Origin: Tetrahymena thermophila SB210
Taxonomy: Eukaryota; Ciliophora; Oligohymenophorea; Hymenostomatida; Tetrahymenidae
NCBI RefSeq assembly: GCF_000189635.1
Contig: NW_002476426.1
Location: 186,001 to 250,000 of the forward strand
Length of the DNA stretch: 64,000 bases
Reading direction: 5' to 3'
This document shows positions 1-12,200 of the stretch, piece by piece. The stretch's first letter is position 1. Every line of letters starts with the position of its first letter. The translations under genes were made by a program, and so were the position numbers. The notes under the pieces are model-generated. The model was not told the DNA's origin. It worked only from the letters and a program-made list of their open reading frames with translations, and ran no database searches.

Positions 1-981
1 TATAAATTATGAAGTAAAAAGTTATTTTTATTAAATAAATTTACTTATAAAGAATCAAAAATTATAGTTTTTGAAGTTTTCTTCATTTTTATTTATTTGT
101 AAACTCTTTCTTCCTTTTTATTAATATGCAGATAATCTACTTTATAAATATTCTAATCCTTATATCCTTTTTTTGTTGCTTTTAATCAATCAACCAAGTA
201 AAATATTTAATTGAATGTTATTTACTTAGTTTTAATGAATACAATTCTTTAAATTAATTATTATTTTTAAAATTGATAAAATTTTTAATTTTTAAAGAAT
301 TGATTTCAAATTTTAAGTTCTTTATTATCTAAAAAGATAAATGCATAACAACTTGCACGCCATTGATTTTAATTGATAATTTGTTTTCAGTAAACATTCA
401 ATTTTGTAAAAGTTAAGTAAAGAAGTGATGATTAGCATTATTAAAAGCTTAATATAATTATATTTAATGGTCAAATAATTTATTTTTTTACATTTTCTAT
501 ACCACTTTATTATTCAAAATATAGAGATAAAGTTAATTATTGATGAAATTCAATGAAAAAATACATTTTTTATAATATGCTTCATGATTTTTAAAAATTA
601 AAAATAAATATTTTTAATTTAATTATAAATGCTGCTTATCTTATTAATCTTATTTAATTCTTATCAGTATTAAATAAATTTTATATTCTTTTACTAGTAT
701 AATCTTTTTGTATTTTTAGTTTTTTGAAAAATCACTGTAACTACTCTTTCAAATTCCGAAACAATTTTTTTTTAAGTTTTATTCCTTTTTAAAAATTTTA
801 TTTATCAGTTTATACTGGAATGAAAACAAAAAGAGAGTTCAAAATTAAGATTTTTAATGAATTAAATAATTAACTAATTTAATTTAATACTGGAAATTAT
901 TTAATTCAAAAATTAAAAAATTTTAATTACAATATTTAAATAACACAAAAAATTTTAATACAATAATAATATCAAAGAGCA
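1..981. other. AT-rich stretch, no gene supported
   Basis: I see only AT-rich sequence with short homopolymer runs and no protein-like frame of useful length on either strand under the ciliate code. It lies 3' of the EngB-like gene and may hold that gene's 3' UTR and the flank of a gene to the left of the window. Confidence 0.5.
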
Positions 982-2113
982 TCATTTACACTACCAAGGA
1001 GTTATAGTTATAATAAATAAGCAATTTATGCTTTTAAATGTGGTATTCCAAAATTATTCCTTTTATGATTTAAAAATGTTAGATTTTAAATATATTTGAA
1101 AAAGTTTAAATGTAAAGCATAATATTTACTTTGAGCTTGTAAAATGTAGGATATGGTATGATAAGACTTTGTCTTTTAGTTTATTTTTTGCTTCCTCAAC
1201 AAGCTTTTGTTATTTTTATTAATTAATTTTATCACATTTTGTATAGACTATAACATATGGTTTCATTTTTTATTCAAGCAATTCCATAAGCATTAAATCA
1301 ACTTCTTTAATACCATGTTCACTATCAATTAATATAAATAAACGATGTAAATGGCTTGAATGAACAAAATAATTTTGCATCATTTTGCCCCAAGCTTATA
1401 TCTCTTTTCTTTAACCTTTAGCATAGCCATAACCAGGAGGATCAATTAAAACAGCTCCAGATTATGGGTTCATAGTAATGAAGTTTAGTTCTCTAGTCTT
1501 TCCAGGCATATTTGATGTGTCCATCATCTTAAAGTTGAGGATTGAATTGATCATTGAAGATTTTCCAACATTAGACCTTCCTATAAATAAAATTATTATT
1601 TTAGAAATAAAATAGAAATATCAATATTAAAGAATTTTATTATTTTTATTAAGAATTGTATAAAGAATTGAATTGAATTGATTTTTTACCTAAGAGCGCA
1701 AACTTTAAGGAACCAAAATTAAATTTAGTGATAAATATATGAATATCAAGTAGAATTAACAAAATAATTTATTGAATACTTCTTTCCTAACAGCCATTTA
1801 GTTCTAAGCAACATCTTTAATGCTTTCTAAGTACTCCTTAATTTGGCTTGGAGAACACTCAAACTCCTTTCTGAAACTTTTAGTAAATTCTTGGCCAGCA
1901 TCTATCTAGAATATACATAATATTTGATGAATATAAATATGACTTCAAGAATTCATATAAAAGAAGGAATATATTCTTTAATTAGTTAGATACCCATTTC
2001 GGTTTGTAGAAATCTGTTTCAATATTTTCATTTAAAGAAATATAAGGCTTTAAATCTCCTTTTAAGTTTAAATTTAAAGTAGAAAATTGTTTATAAATTT
2101 TAAGATACATCAT
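982..2113 (-). CDS. EngB/YihA (GTPBP8-like) GTPase, probably organellar
   Basis: This is a circularly compact TRAFAC GTPase of the EngB/YsxC family, which in bacteria and mitochondria helps large ribosomal subunit assembly. Visible G motifs are GRSNVGKSS (G1, near 1575), a threonine region [10 protein letters not shown] (G2), [10 protein letters not shown] (G3, near 1435) and YTKCDK (G4, near 1245). The downstream SS-K may be G5. The start chosen is the ATG ending at 2113. The N-terminus [16 protein letters not shown] is basic and hydroxylated, which suggests but does not prove mitochondrial import. At least two AT-rich introns lie between the N-terminal exon and G1, and a further small intron may lie near 1130. 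The frame ends at a TGA at 982-984. Exon edges near the 3' end are inferred; the family call is firm. Confidence 0.85.
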
Positions 2114-3282
2114 GGCAAATTAAAAAAATTATAAAAATAAATAATAATATTTTTACAAGAAATTTCTTTGATAATTTATGAATAGAACTTATTTAGGTGT
2201 TTTGGAAATTTAAAATTATAATAAAATAATGAATTCATAATTTTAATTTATTTACATTTCTTCAATCTAATTAAAAATTATAATATTATAACAAATCAAA
2301 AATATTTTCAGGTAAATTTTAGATCTAAAAAAAGAAAAACATTTTAAAGTTATTTATTTAAGATAATTAAACAAAATCTTTTTTAATTTTATAAAAATCA
2401 AAGTAGTATGAAGAATTTATAAATAAAGAAATTTGAAATATGTATAGTAGTTAAATAAATCAGGCATCAATTTTTAACCAAATTAATCTATAATAGTTAT
2501 TAATTTTTATGATAAATTATTAGCATTTTTAAACTTTGAGAAAACTTTTAAGGAATAATTTTCTCTCTATTCATTTTTCCTTTTTGAAAAGAGATTATCA
2601 TTGATTTTAATTGAAATTTATATACTATTTTCATATTAAATTATTAAACAAATTAATTTAAAAATAAAATAAAGAAATTAAAGACAATAGTTAGACTTTA
2701 AAATTTAATAAAAAAAATTAAGATATTTATGAGCTAATATTCATTTTAAAGTTATAAAATTTAGATTTAATTTGGGAAAGAATGAATTGAAATTTTTTAA
2801 TTTTTTAAATAATTTATCATCAATTTTTAAATTGGATTTGTTTAATTGCTATGAAGTTTAATTTTTATGGCAGATTTATAAATAAATATTTTTAAGACAA
2901 TATTTAAATTTTGAAAAGAAAGATTTTAAAACTTCAAAAGTTATTTATTTTACATTATATAGAGAATATATGTATATACATTAATAAAGAAAAATAGTAT
3001 GAAGTATTTAGTTAAAAAAGAAAATTGAGAAATTTATAGAATTAATTCTTTAAGCAAAGTTATTAGTTAGTTATTAATTAATTAATTAGACTTTGCTGCT
3101 TATTTGAAATTCAAAATTGTAATTTATATAAATTAAAGTTATTTTATTTTTTATTAAAATGTTTATTTCATTTCTAATTAGTCAAAAATTTTTTATAGCC
3201 AAAGAAAAAAAAGTGTTGCAAAATTATTTAAAATTTAAGCATTTCTTATCTGAATAGTATATTAATTAGTTTATAGTGCATA
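2114..3282. other. Intergenic AT-rich spacer
   Basis: This stretch separates two minus-strand genes: the 5' side of the EngB-like gene and the 3' side of the cyclase gene. It should therefore hold the GTPase promoter and the cyclase 3' UTR. I see AT-rich sequence with direct runs of TTAATTAATTAA near 3070-3090 and no supported gene. Confidence 0.5.
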
Positions 3283-6200
3283 TCAATCTTACTTTTGAGT
3301 TTAGTCTACAAAGTAACTTTTCATTTTGATGTTTATTGATTTAACTTAAACTTCAGGTCCTGACTTAAACTCAAACTTATCAGGGAAATGCTCTTGAATT
3401 ACTTGTTTTAATGGATCGCTTATTAAAATCCTACCTCTTTCTCCATTAGACTCCATTTTGTTAGCAAGCAAAACATCTTTTCCATAAATGTCATAACGGA
3501 CTACATTTTTACCAATAACACCACCGATTATATCTCCCTAAATTATATTTGGTAAAGTAAAATTAGCACACAAATTTAAAAAATATTATTTATATCTTAC
3601 TATGTGAATGCCTATACGCATGTGAATATCAGCATTTTAATCAGATGGGTCTTTTTGTTCTAGTCTAAATTAACGTAATGATTCAATCATAGAGAATCCC
3701 ATTTCTAGTACGTTTTTAGCTTCAGCGGGAGGATCTCTCTTGTTAGCATCAGAGAAACCCATTACAATGTAGCAATCACCAATGGTATATACTGTAAGTT
3801 ATAATATAATTTTTATAATTAAAAAATTATAAAATATAAAATAAAATTACATTTAAAGACATTATGCTTAATGCACTTGTGATCAAATTTAGTGAATAAA
3901 CTTTTGAGCATATGAACTACTTATTCAGGCTTTTTATTGCTTGAATAAGCTGTAAATCCTGAAATATCTGCAAATAGTAGAGTAGTTTATGTGAATTTTT
4001 CAGTAAAAATACTATTATCTTCAGGGTTTCTTAAAAATCTGTCAAATATCTTTAGAATAAAAAATATTTCATTAATTTTCAAACTATTTTATTAAAATTT
4101 ACATGTGAAGGAAGTAAGTGAACTAGCAGACGTACTTCTTAATGTTTTTGGTGATCATTGCTTCTATTTTTATTGAAGAATTCAAGGCACCTTTTTGTAG
4201 ACTATCTTTTTTAAGACAGGAAACCAATAATTGGTAGAGTAATTAAGATTATATCAGACATGCAATAAGCACCTTTAAATATATCTATGATTTAGAAAGA
4301 TATAATCAAGCAGAAAGAAAATACAATAGCATCAGTAAAACGTAAGCATTTGTTTATAATAGCCATGATTGCTATTATTTAAATATGAAGCATATCAAAA
4401 ATTTTGAAAACACCGTTGTACGAGTAACAATATTCTCCTAAAATACTAATTATGCTGAGCAAGTAAACCCAAAGTGTTATTGTACGAAGTTAATGGGTCT
4501 TCCATAGCTTTTCCCAACTCAAAACAGGAATTATTGCCATAACTATGCTTATAATATCTATACTATAGAATATCCAGTTCAGACCATTTTAAAGAATCAA
4601 TATACGGAATGTCATCATTAAGAAATTTAGAAGCAGCATTATTACCAACTAAATGTTAAAAACGAAGCTATGTTTCTAAAATTGTTGTGATTCGAAATTT
4701 TTGAAAAGGTGATTCTAATCATGGTTATTTGCTAATAAAAACCAATTGTATTTAAGTACTTCTATTTCATTTTCATCAGTTGCGGAAGTAGATTAAGATT
4801 CCTCTTAGTCAATATTTTAAATATTCTTACCAATATCACTCATTATCGATTTCTCCATCAAGTCTTCCTTGACTTTGCTGCTTTACCTCTTCAAAATACC
4901 TTCTATGAGTTTAATAAAAATAATTATTTATTTATTTTAAAGTTACAAAGATTATGCTATGAATTAATTACTTGGATCAATAATCTTGAGTTTGCTGAAT
5001 CTTCTATTATTTTCACTATCTTAATTTACTTTGTATGTAGATGCAGCCACTATAGCTGAACGATCATCTTCTTAAGGATTTTATTAATCTCCCATCTACA
5101 AGCTATTAATAGATTTTTGGTCATTCATTTAAACTTTAATACCTGTATTGTTTAAAGGAATAGACTTATTGGAAGGATACCTTTTCTGATCTTCAACTCC
5201 ATTTTCTAAAATTAAAGAGTTTTACACAGAATTTGGTCTGCTTTTTTTCAAATTCAATATTCCATTAATTCTATCATTTTTCTCTCTTTTCTTTAATATA
5301 GAGGGACTAAGCATATTTGATGTTTCGTTCTATCCATTAAGTTCAGAATTTTTTTGAACTTGAATATTTATTAAGCTTACATTATTAGAAATAGGCTAAA
5401 TATAGCTGGTGTTGTTGCTAGGATATTTGTGAACTGATTTGCTATTTTATTCATTGTGAAGAGAATCTTAGCTTTTAAATTCATCAGAAACTACCTTATT
5501 ACCTGAATTTTTACGATTTTTTTTCTTATCAAAAAATGGATCTCCTTCTATGATGGATTTCTTAAAGTTTAAAGATTTAGGCATATCTCCTGAGTTTTGA
5601 TCGCCAGGACTCCTTAATTCTTAGCTTTCATCCACTGCATTGTCAAATTCATCTATTTAAAAAAGCAATTAAAATTTTTATAATTTATAAATTGAATATT
5701 ACTATCAGTGAAGTGAGGTTTTAGATCAAATATTTTTGTTTTGTATCTATCTTTTTATCTCTTTGTTTAGACTACTTAACGAACTTTTTACTATTATTTA
5801 TCATAGTCGATAGATGTGTACTCAATATTTTAAGATTTTTAAAAGTCGTTTTCAATAAATTCAGCAATATAATATGATTTCAGTAAGCCTTTACCTTTTG
5901 CTTCAAACTAAAATTCTTCATAAGCCCAATCTATGTCTGTTGTATTATTTTCTAAGAAAGGGCTAATCTTTTCAAAGATAATATCAGAGAAAAGAGATCT
6001 CCCTGGCTCACAATTTGAACATAATCTGCTCGTTGTATTGACTGTATCACCTATAAATAAATATTAATTTGAATAAATTTAAACAGTAAAATATGATATT
6101 AAATTTTTAGATTATTCAAATTAATTTGAATAATAAAATTACAAAAAATGTAAATTAATTAAATAAATTGATACCTATAAGTGAAAATTGAGGTTTATGA

Positions 6201-9200
6201 TAGCCTATAACACCTGCTGTTATGGGACCAATATGAACACCTATTTTTAATTTAACAGGATAGCCATCTCCCCATTACGATTTTGCTGCTACTTAATGCA
6301 TTTTATTAGACATTATAAGCATTCTTATGAAATGATGAGATTTTGTTATCTTTTTACTTAAATTTTTTTCTACTGCTTTTAAACCACCAGCAGCCATGTA
6401 AGTCTTTCCTACTGTTTCTATCTTTTGTAATCCATATTAGAATGTCAACTCATCGAATTCTCTAAAAAGATTATCCAACAAAGACACGATCTTGTAGTCT
6501 TCTCTATCCATTATTTTATCGAAATCACTAACATCACAAAATAAGATAGATGCCTCTTCTTAATCTCTTGAGAAATTTGTTTTACCTTTTTTTTGAATAA
6601 ATTACCATAAATTTAAAAACGACGATTAAATTATTTTACCTAAAATCACATCTTCACGTATAAACTCAGGAAGTAAAATACCTAATATATCTTGCCTTTA
6701 AGATTTTTCTTCTTAAAACTAAATTTTAAGGAGGAATTAATTTTTTTAATCTGTTTCCTCTATGTACTTATTTTATAGTGAGATTCCTAATATTGTGAAA
6801 ATGAGAGCGAAATAGCAAATATATAAGTATACTGAAAACAAAGTTGACTATCCTTCTTTCAAGTATTATTGTTAATCTTTAATAATTTCTTAATTAATGT
6901 GTACTGCAAACCAAACATATTGTTGAGCTAGATTAAATGAGGAAAAGAAAACAGAAGGAATGAATTTATAAGGAATTAAACTGATAAAATAGCTGATAAA
7001 AGGAGCCAAGGCAATAAAATCTATTTTTTTATACCATCCATAAATAATCTAGAATATTAAAGTGACAGCAATAAACTATTTATTAATTTATGTAAAATTT
7101 AAAAATAGTCTTTTATTAATCAAATTTTACCAAAAACATGATTTAATTCATTATAACTAAGAATTTTTCTCTTAACAAAGCGAAACTTAATATGATGTAA
7201 ATGATACATATAATCAAAGTGAATAACCTAAAAGTAGCTACATTTTCAGAATATGATTCTTCGCCACTCAATGGTTCATTTAAAGAATAAGATAAAATAC
7301 AAATAATTAGAGAAGGAATAGTGATTAAACCCATATTAAAACGAAGACTATTCAAAGTATATTTGCTATGCTAAGCATCATAATTTTTTTGTAAGCCTTA
7401 ATCAATAAACTGCAAGCTCGTTTTACTGAATCCTTAGTCTATACTCATAGAAAGTTCAGCAGGATTTAAAACTTTTTAACAATTATTAATTAATTAAACT
7501 TTTATATTTTAAACAATTATTTACTTTATTCTATGTGCTTATCAATTTTGACATTTTTAAAGATTTTTTTGATAAGCTAAAATGGTTTTTTAATATGAGT
7601 GAGTTAATTTTCTAAAAAATGTTCAAGCTAAGCAATAACTTCAATATATTGCTACCATTCTTTATCAAACATTAGTTAATGATAGCTGTTGACACGATTC
7701 ATTGAGTGAGACTATTTATTAGATTAATCACCTAAAGTGTGTGATGATTATTTTCTCCTCACACTTTCAAATATTTGCTTAATTTGCTGAGACATAATTT
7801 CAATTTAATTAAAGAATTTATTCAGCAGCTAGTCGTTTATAACTACTCTAAATTCAGAATACAAGTAAGAGAATAGAATGCACATAATAACATTAAATAT
7901 GATACACATCATTTGTTATCCATTTCTAAAAATTTCTCCTAAATCACTTCTGGTAAATGAGCTATATTCTAAATATACTCCTAGATAGAGATAAGAAGCT
8001 ATGACTTTAGTTTTTAGTAACAAAAATCATTTAGATAAAATATGAAAGAAAAATTAAAAAAAAATTTACTCTCAAAAATAATATTGCAAGTAATAACAAT
8101 ATTTGGAAACCTCACATTTAATTCTTACGAGTAGAACATCTTAAAATGAGTTACTATAATAACCTAAAGAATAATCGATAATCTCAAATTCTCAAAACTT
8201 TCATTTATATCTGAGAAAACACATGTTAGAAAAATTAAGAGGAAGTGAATTATGCTTTCAATAAGTGAATTTGTGAATAATGAACTAACTCTGAGCTATT
8301 GTCTTTGTACTTTATTGTTGTGATAAAGTTTATCAAATTATTCAAGCTTTTATTAGAAAAATAAATTTAAATAAAAATCAAAAAAATATATTATTGAATA
8401 TATTTATTTACCAGTTTCATATTACTTTTCGTTGGATCATACAGGAGAATGTAAATAATAATTCTTGGTATGAATAAAATGATTTGAAGGAAGATGATGT
8501 CTGAATTTTTAAGTTGCAAATTTCCTGAGAAAAATTCCCAATTTGAAGATAGATTAAAAAGAAATAGTAAAAATGAAAAGTAGAAGCTTTTGAAAATGAT
8601 GTATTAGAACTACTTAAATAGTTTTGGAGAATAACTTTTCATCAAGTGATAAATGAGATGCAAGTCTTGAATAATCAAATCACCTGCATTGGGAAATGAG
8701 AATGAGGTTATAATCTTTTTTTTCTCATCATCTTGTGAAAATTGAGTGGTTCTAAAAGGAAAAATGATATCTTTATTTAAAATATGATTTCCATAAGTTT
8801 GAGCCTTTTTTGGTTATTATTTTTTCATTACTTTTGAGCTATTAACTTAAGATTTTTAAGTTTATATTGATTTAAGATCTGATGATAATGCGTGTTCTGC
8901 TTTTTAATTGCTTATATCACCTTATCTAAGTTCGAATGAGACATCACTAATTTGCATCATTAAAGCATCATTCCAACCATCTCCGATACTCATAACAACA
9001 TTTTTAGGATCAATAAACTTAACTAATCTAACAAAATATTATTTGTGTTCAGCCCTTAATTCATATGCTATTACTTTTCCTACATGTGCTAGAATAAAAG
9101 CAAAATGTGCTTCTAATGTTTGATTTGTCGAAATCAAATCTAGTTATTTCTGTCCTACTATAAGCACATTCTATTTTTATAAAATTATTAATTTAAAAAC

Positions 9201-12200
9201 ATACTAAAATTTTTATTTATTTACCTAAAATACTTTCCTATCTTATGTAAATTAAATAGATTATAATAGTTAATTTTATTCAAGATTTTTCTCAATATTG
9301 TTTCCATCATGCACATTATGATAATCAGGTTCACGATTCTCTACCATAGGCATCTTATTATCAGATTATTCATTTGATGAAATTAAGTCTTTTAGACTTG
9401 CAAGACTTTTTTTGATAGAAATACTAATTTCATCATGAGTTGTACCTTCTATCTCAAATATTTTCTATGATAGGCCAAACTCGGGAGAGGTGAACTAGGT
9501 AAGATTCGCTACAGATTTAACTTTTTCTTAAGTGTCGCCTGATAAAATACCAACTTTAACCAATGAATCATTCAAGAACTATAAATTTTCTTGGAATCCT
9601 TCATTAATTTAATCTTAAATAAATATGCAACCAAGGAAGTGAATTTCAGATTCCATTTCTTGTAATAATTTATCATAAAATCCTTCAAATTCTTCAACTT
9701 AAGATTTCATAGTTTTAATGTTAGACTCTATTTCTTCTGCTTATTTTCTAGTAACTTACTTTTTTCCATAGATGATAGCTCTGCAACCTAAATCAAACTA
9801 TTTAGCAATACAGAATCTTAACCTCTCTTTAAACATTTCATTCATGTCCTTGCAAAGATCTAATATGGAAGTATCTCCTCTCACGTACCTATATATTTTT
9901 TACAGAAAAATATTACAAAATAAATAATAAAATATAAATCAGTTTTTTACAAATGATAAGTAACAGGGGAGTTTAATATTTTTGACATTTTTTCATTTTC
10001 GTTAGGAATCTATGACTCTTCTACAAGAAACGAAGAGCGATTTCTTTCTCTATAAAAATCTATTGATTTTCTAATAACTACTTTGTTGCTGGGAGCGGTA
10101 GGATTTTTGGTATTAGAAATAATATAAAATTAATTTCTTTTCATTTGCAACTTACATTTTATACCTAAGTTTTCAATGTATTTAAATATGTATTCGTCTT
10201 CTCGTTTCTTACCATCCATTTTTTTGTGGCGACCATCTTTTCCTACCTTGATTTTCCACCCTTAGCAAACTATTAAAGCTTTTACAAAGTCCTAAGTTGA
10301 ATCTTTGTAATCAGAAAGACGATTTATAAACTCTTCTTCTCCTTCGTGGTAAGTAATTTTTTAAATACTTATTTCGCTCATTTGGCTTTGCTTAATGTTA
10401 CTTGTAGTTGTGTTAGCGATAGCATTTGTTGGAGCATTTTAATGAGAAAGTATTTATAAATTCATACGAGTTAATCTTTATAGATGATTAGCTCTTTTAA
10501 AGCTAACTGGAGAAAGATCTCCAAGCTCACTTAGCAAATTCAATTCAGTTTTTTTAAATTCTGTAGGAGATGTATTACTTTTTAAGATTTCATTAGTATT
10601 ATTGCTCCTTGAATGTTTCAAGTATTAAAATTATTTTGAAACTTCATGAATCTACTTTAGAGTATTACTGCGCTACAAAGGACTAGTACCATTGCTATTA
10701 TCCTCACCATTAGCTCCGGCAAAGCGAACTCCTCGTTTATTGATAATAGCTGCTTAATTAATATCTAAGCTAGCGCCACGTGATAGCATTCTTTTTTTAA
10801 AAGACTATAACCCTTTTTAAGAAGTTTAACTTGTTATCATATCTTTTGATTCAATTTTCAAAGAAGGGCTTTTTAATTCTTAAGCAGAAGGTTGCTTGCT
10901 TTATAAATCAAATCCTTGAATTCTTTTATCGCTGGGATTTAATATATTTGGAAAAGACTCTTATTAATCATACAAGTTGGATGTTACTTTTTTAACATTA
11001 AAATTTGGGAGAGGAGACACAACCTCTAAATTTTAAAGAGAAAATTTCTTTTCATTATTTTGTTAGATAAAAGAGTTACCTGTAGGCTAAGGAACTGCTA
11101 ATGGATTAATATGATATGTGCTAGGAGATTAAATATCATAGAGAGTAAAATTTTATATTTTAATTTGTTGTTGATTACTAAAATTCCACATGGTAACTCG
11201 ATTAACTTCTTAATTTTCTGAAGGAAGTTCTAAGTTTTCTTCTTCCTCTGAAATGTTAACTGAATATTCCTCCTTTATTTCATCTTGCTCTTAAATGGAA
11301 GAATCTTAGCCAAACATACCTGTTTAACCTTCTGTGTTCATTACAGTGTTATTCATTTTTATTTACCCATTTATATCATGTAAATTATTAAAACTTTAAG
11401 ATTTGTTAGACTTAAATTTAGGGCTTGAAGGATGATTAGAATTGGTAATATTAGCAGAGGAACTAGATTTTTATTTACCTGCTAGTATACTGCTTTTAGG
11501 AGATAAATCTCTATTTATATTTTAGGCCATTTACTCTCTCTAATCATCATTTTCTTCATCTTCTCCTTCATACTTAACCTCCACCTCTTATATAATTGTA
11601 TTATGTTTCTTTGGCATTTTGACTTTCTAATTCGAGCCTATGCTGAATAAAAGACCTATATTGTTTACTTCATTATCTTTATTTTAATATGTAATATAGT
11701 TCCCTTTATTATGTTCATTTTTTTCTTAATTTTCATCATCTTGCAAACCTAGGAAATTGCAAATCATTCCTTATTCGTCACTTTAATTCTTCATATCTGA
11801 GTTATTTTTATTAGTTTCATTGTTTCTATTATGGTTTTTTATTATGCATTCCTCTGATTTTACTTCAAGAGATCTATTTGTACTGATTTAAACTCTGTTT
11901 TCATCCCTTTGAAGGTTTTCAATACCTTGATAATCTTATTCATTTTACTGATCTTATTACTATTTTTAGTTATTCTTTTCATAATTTTAGTTTTGTTATT
12001 ACTAATAATCTAACGCAAAAGAATATTTTCTATCTTATTGTTAATCTAAATTTTAGTTGTGATTTTAGTTTTTAGTTTAGTTGAAATCTGGAGAAAATTA
12101 AAGTTTATTATTATCTGCTCCACCCTTTTAAGGAATAGAATCAAGGGAGTGCTCATTTCTTTAAATTGAAGCTTCTATTATAGGGGAAAAAGCATTCGCT

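Noticed and set aside
3283..8850. Separate adenylyl cyclase gene next to a P-type ATPase gene
   Set aside because: P4 transmembrane sequence after the hinge continues without a stop or start region into the cyclase part, matching the known fused architecture.
8908..9123. Plus-strand 71-aa frame
   Set aside because: Antisense to the GDGWND hinge exon of the ATPase/cyclase gene.
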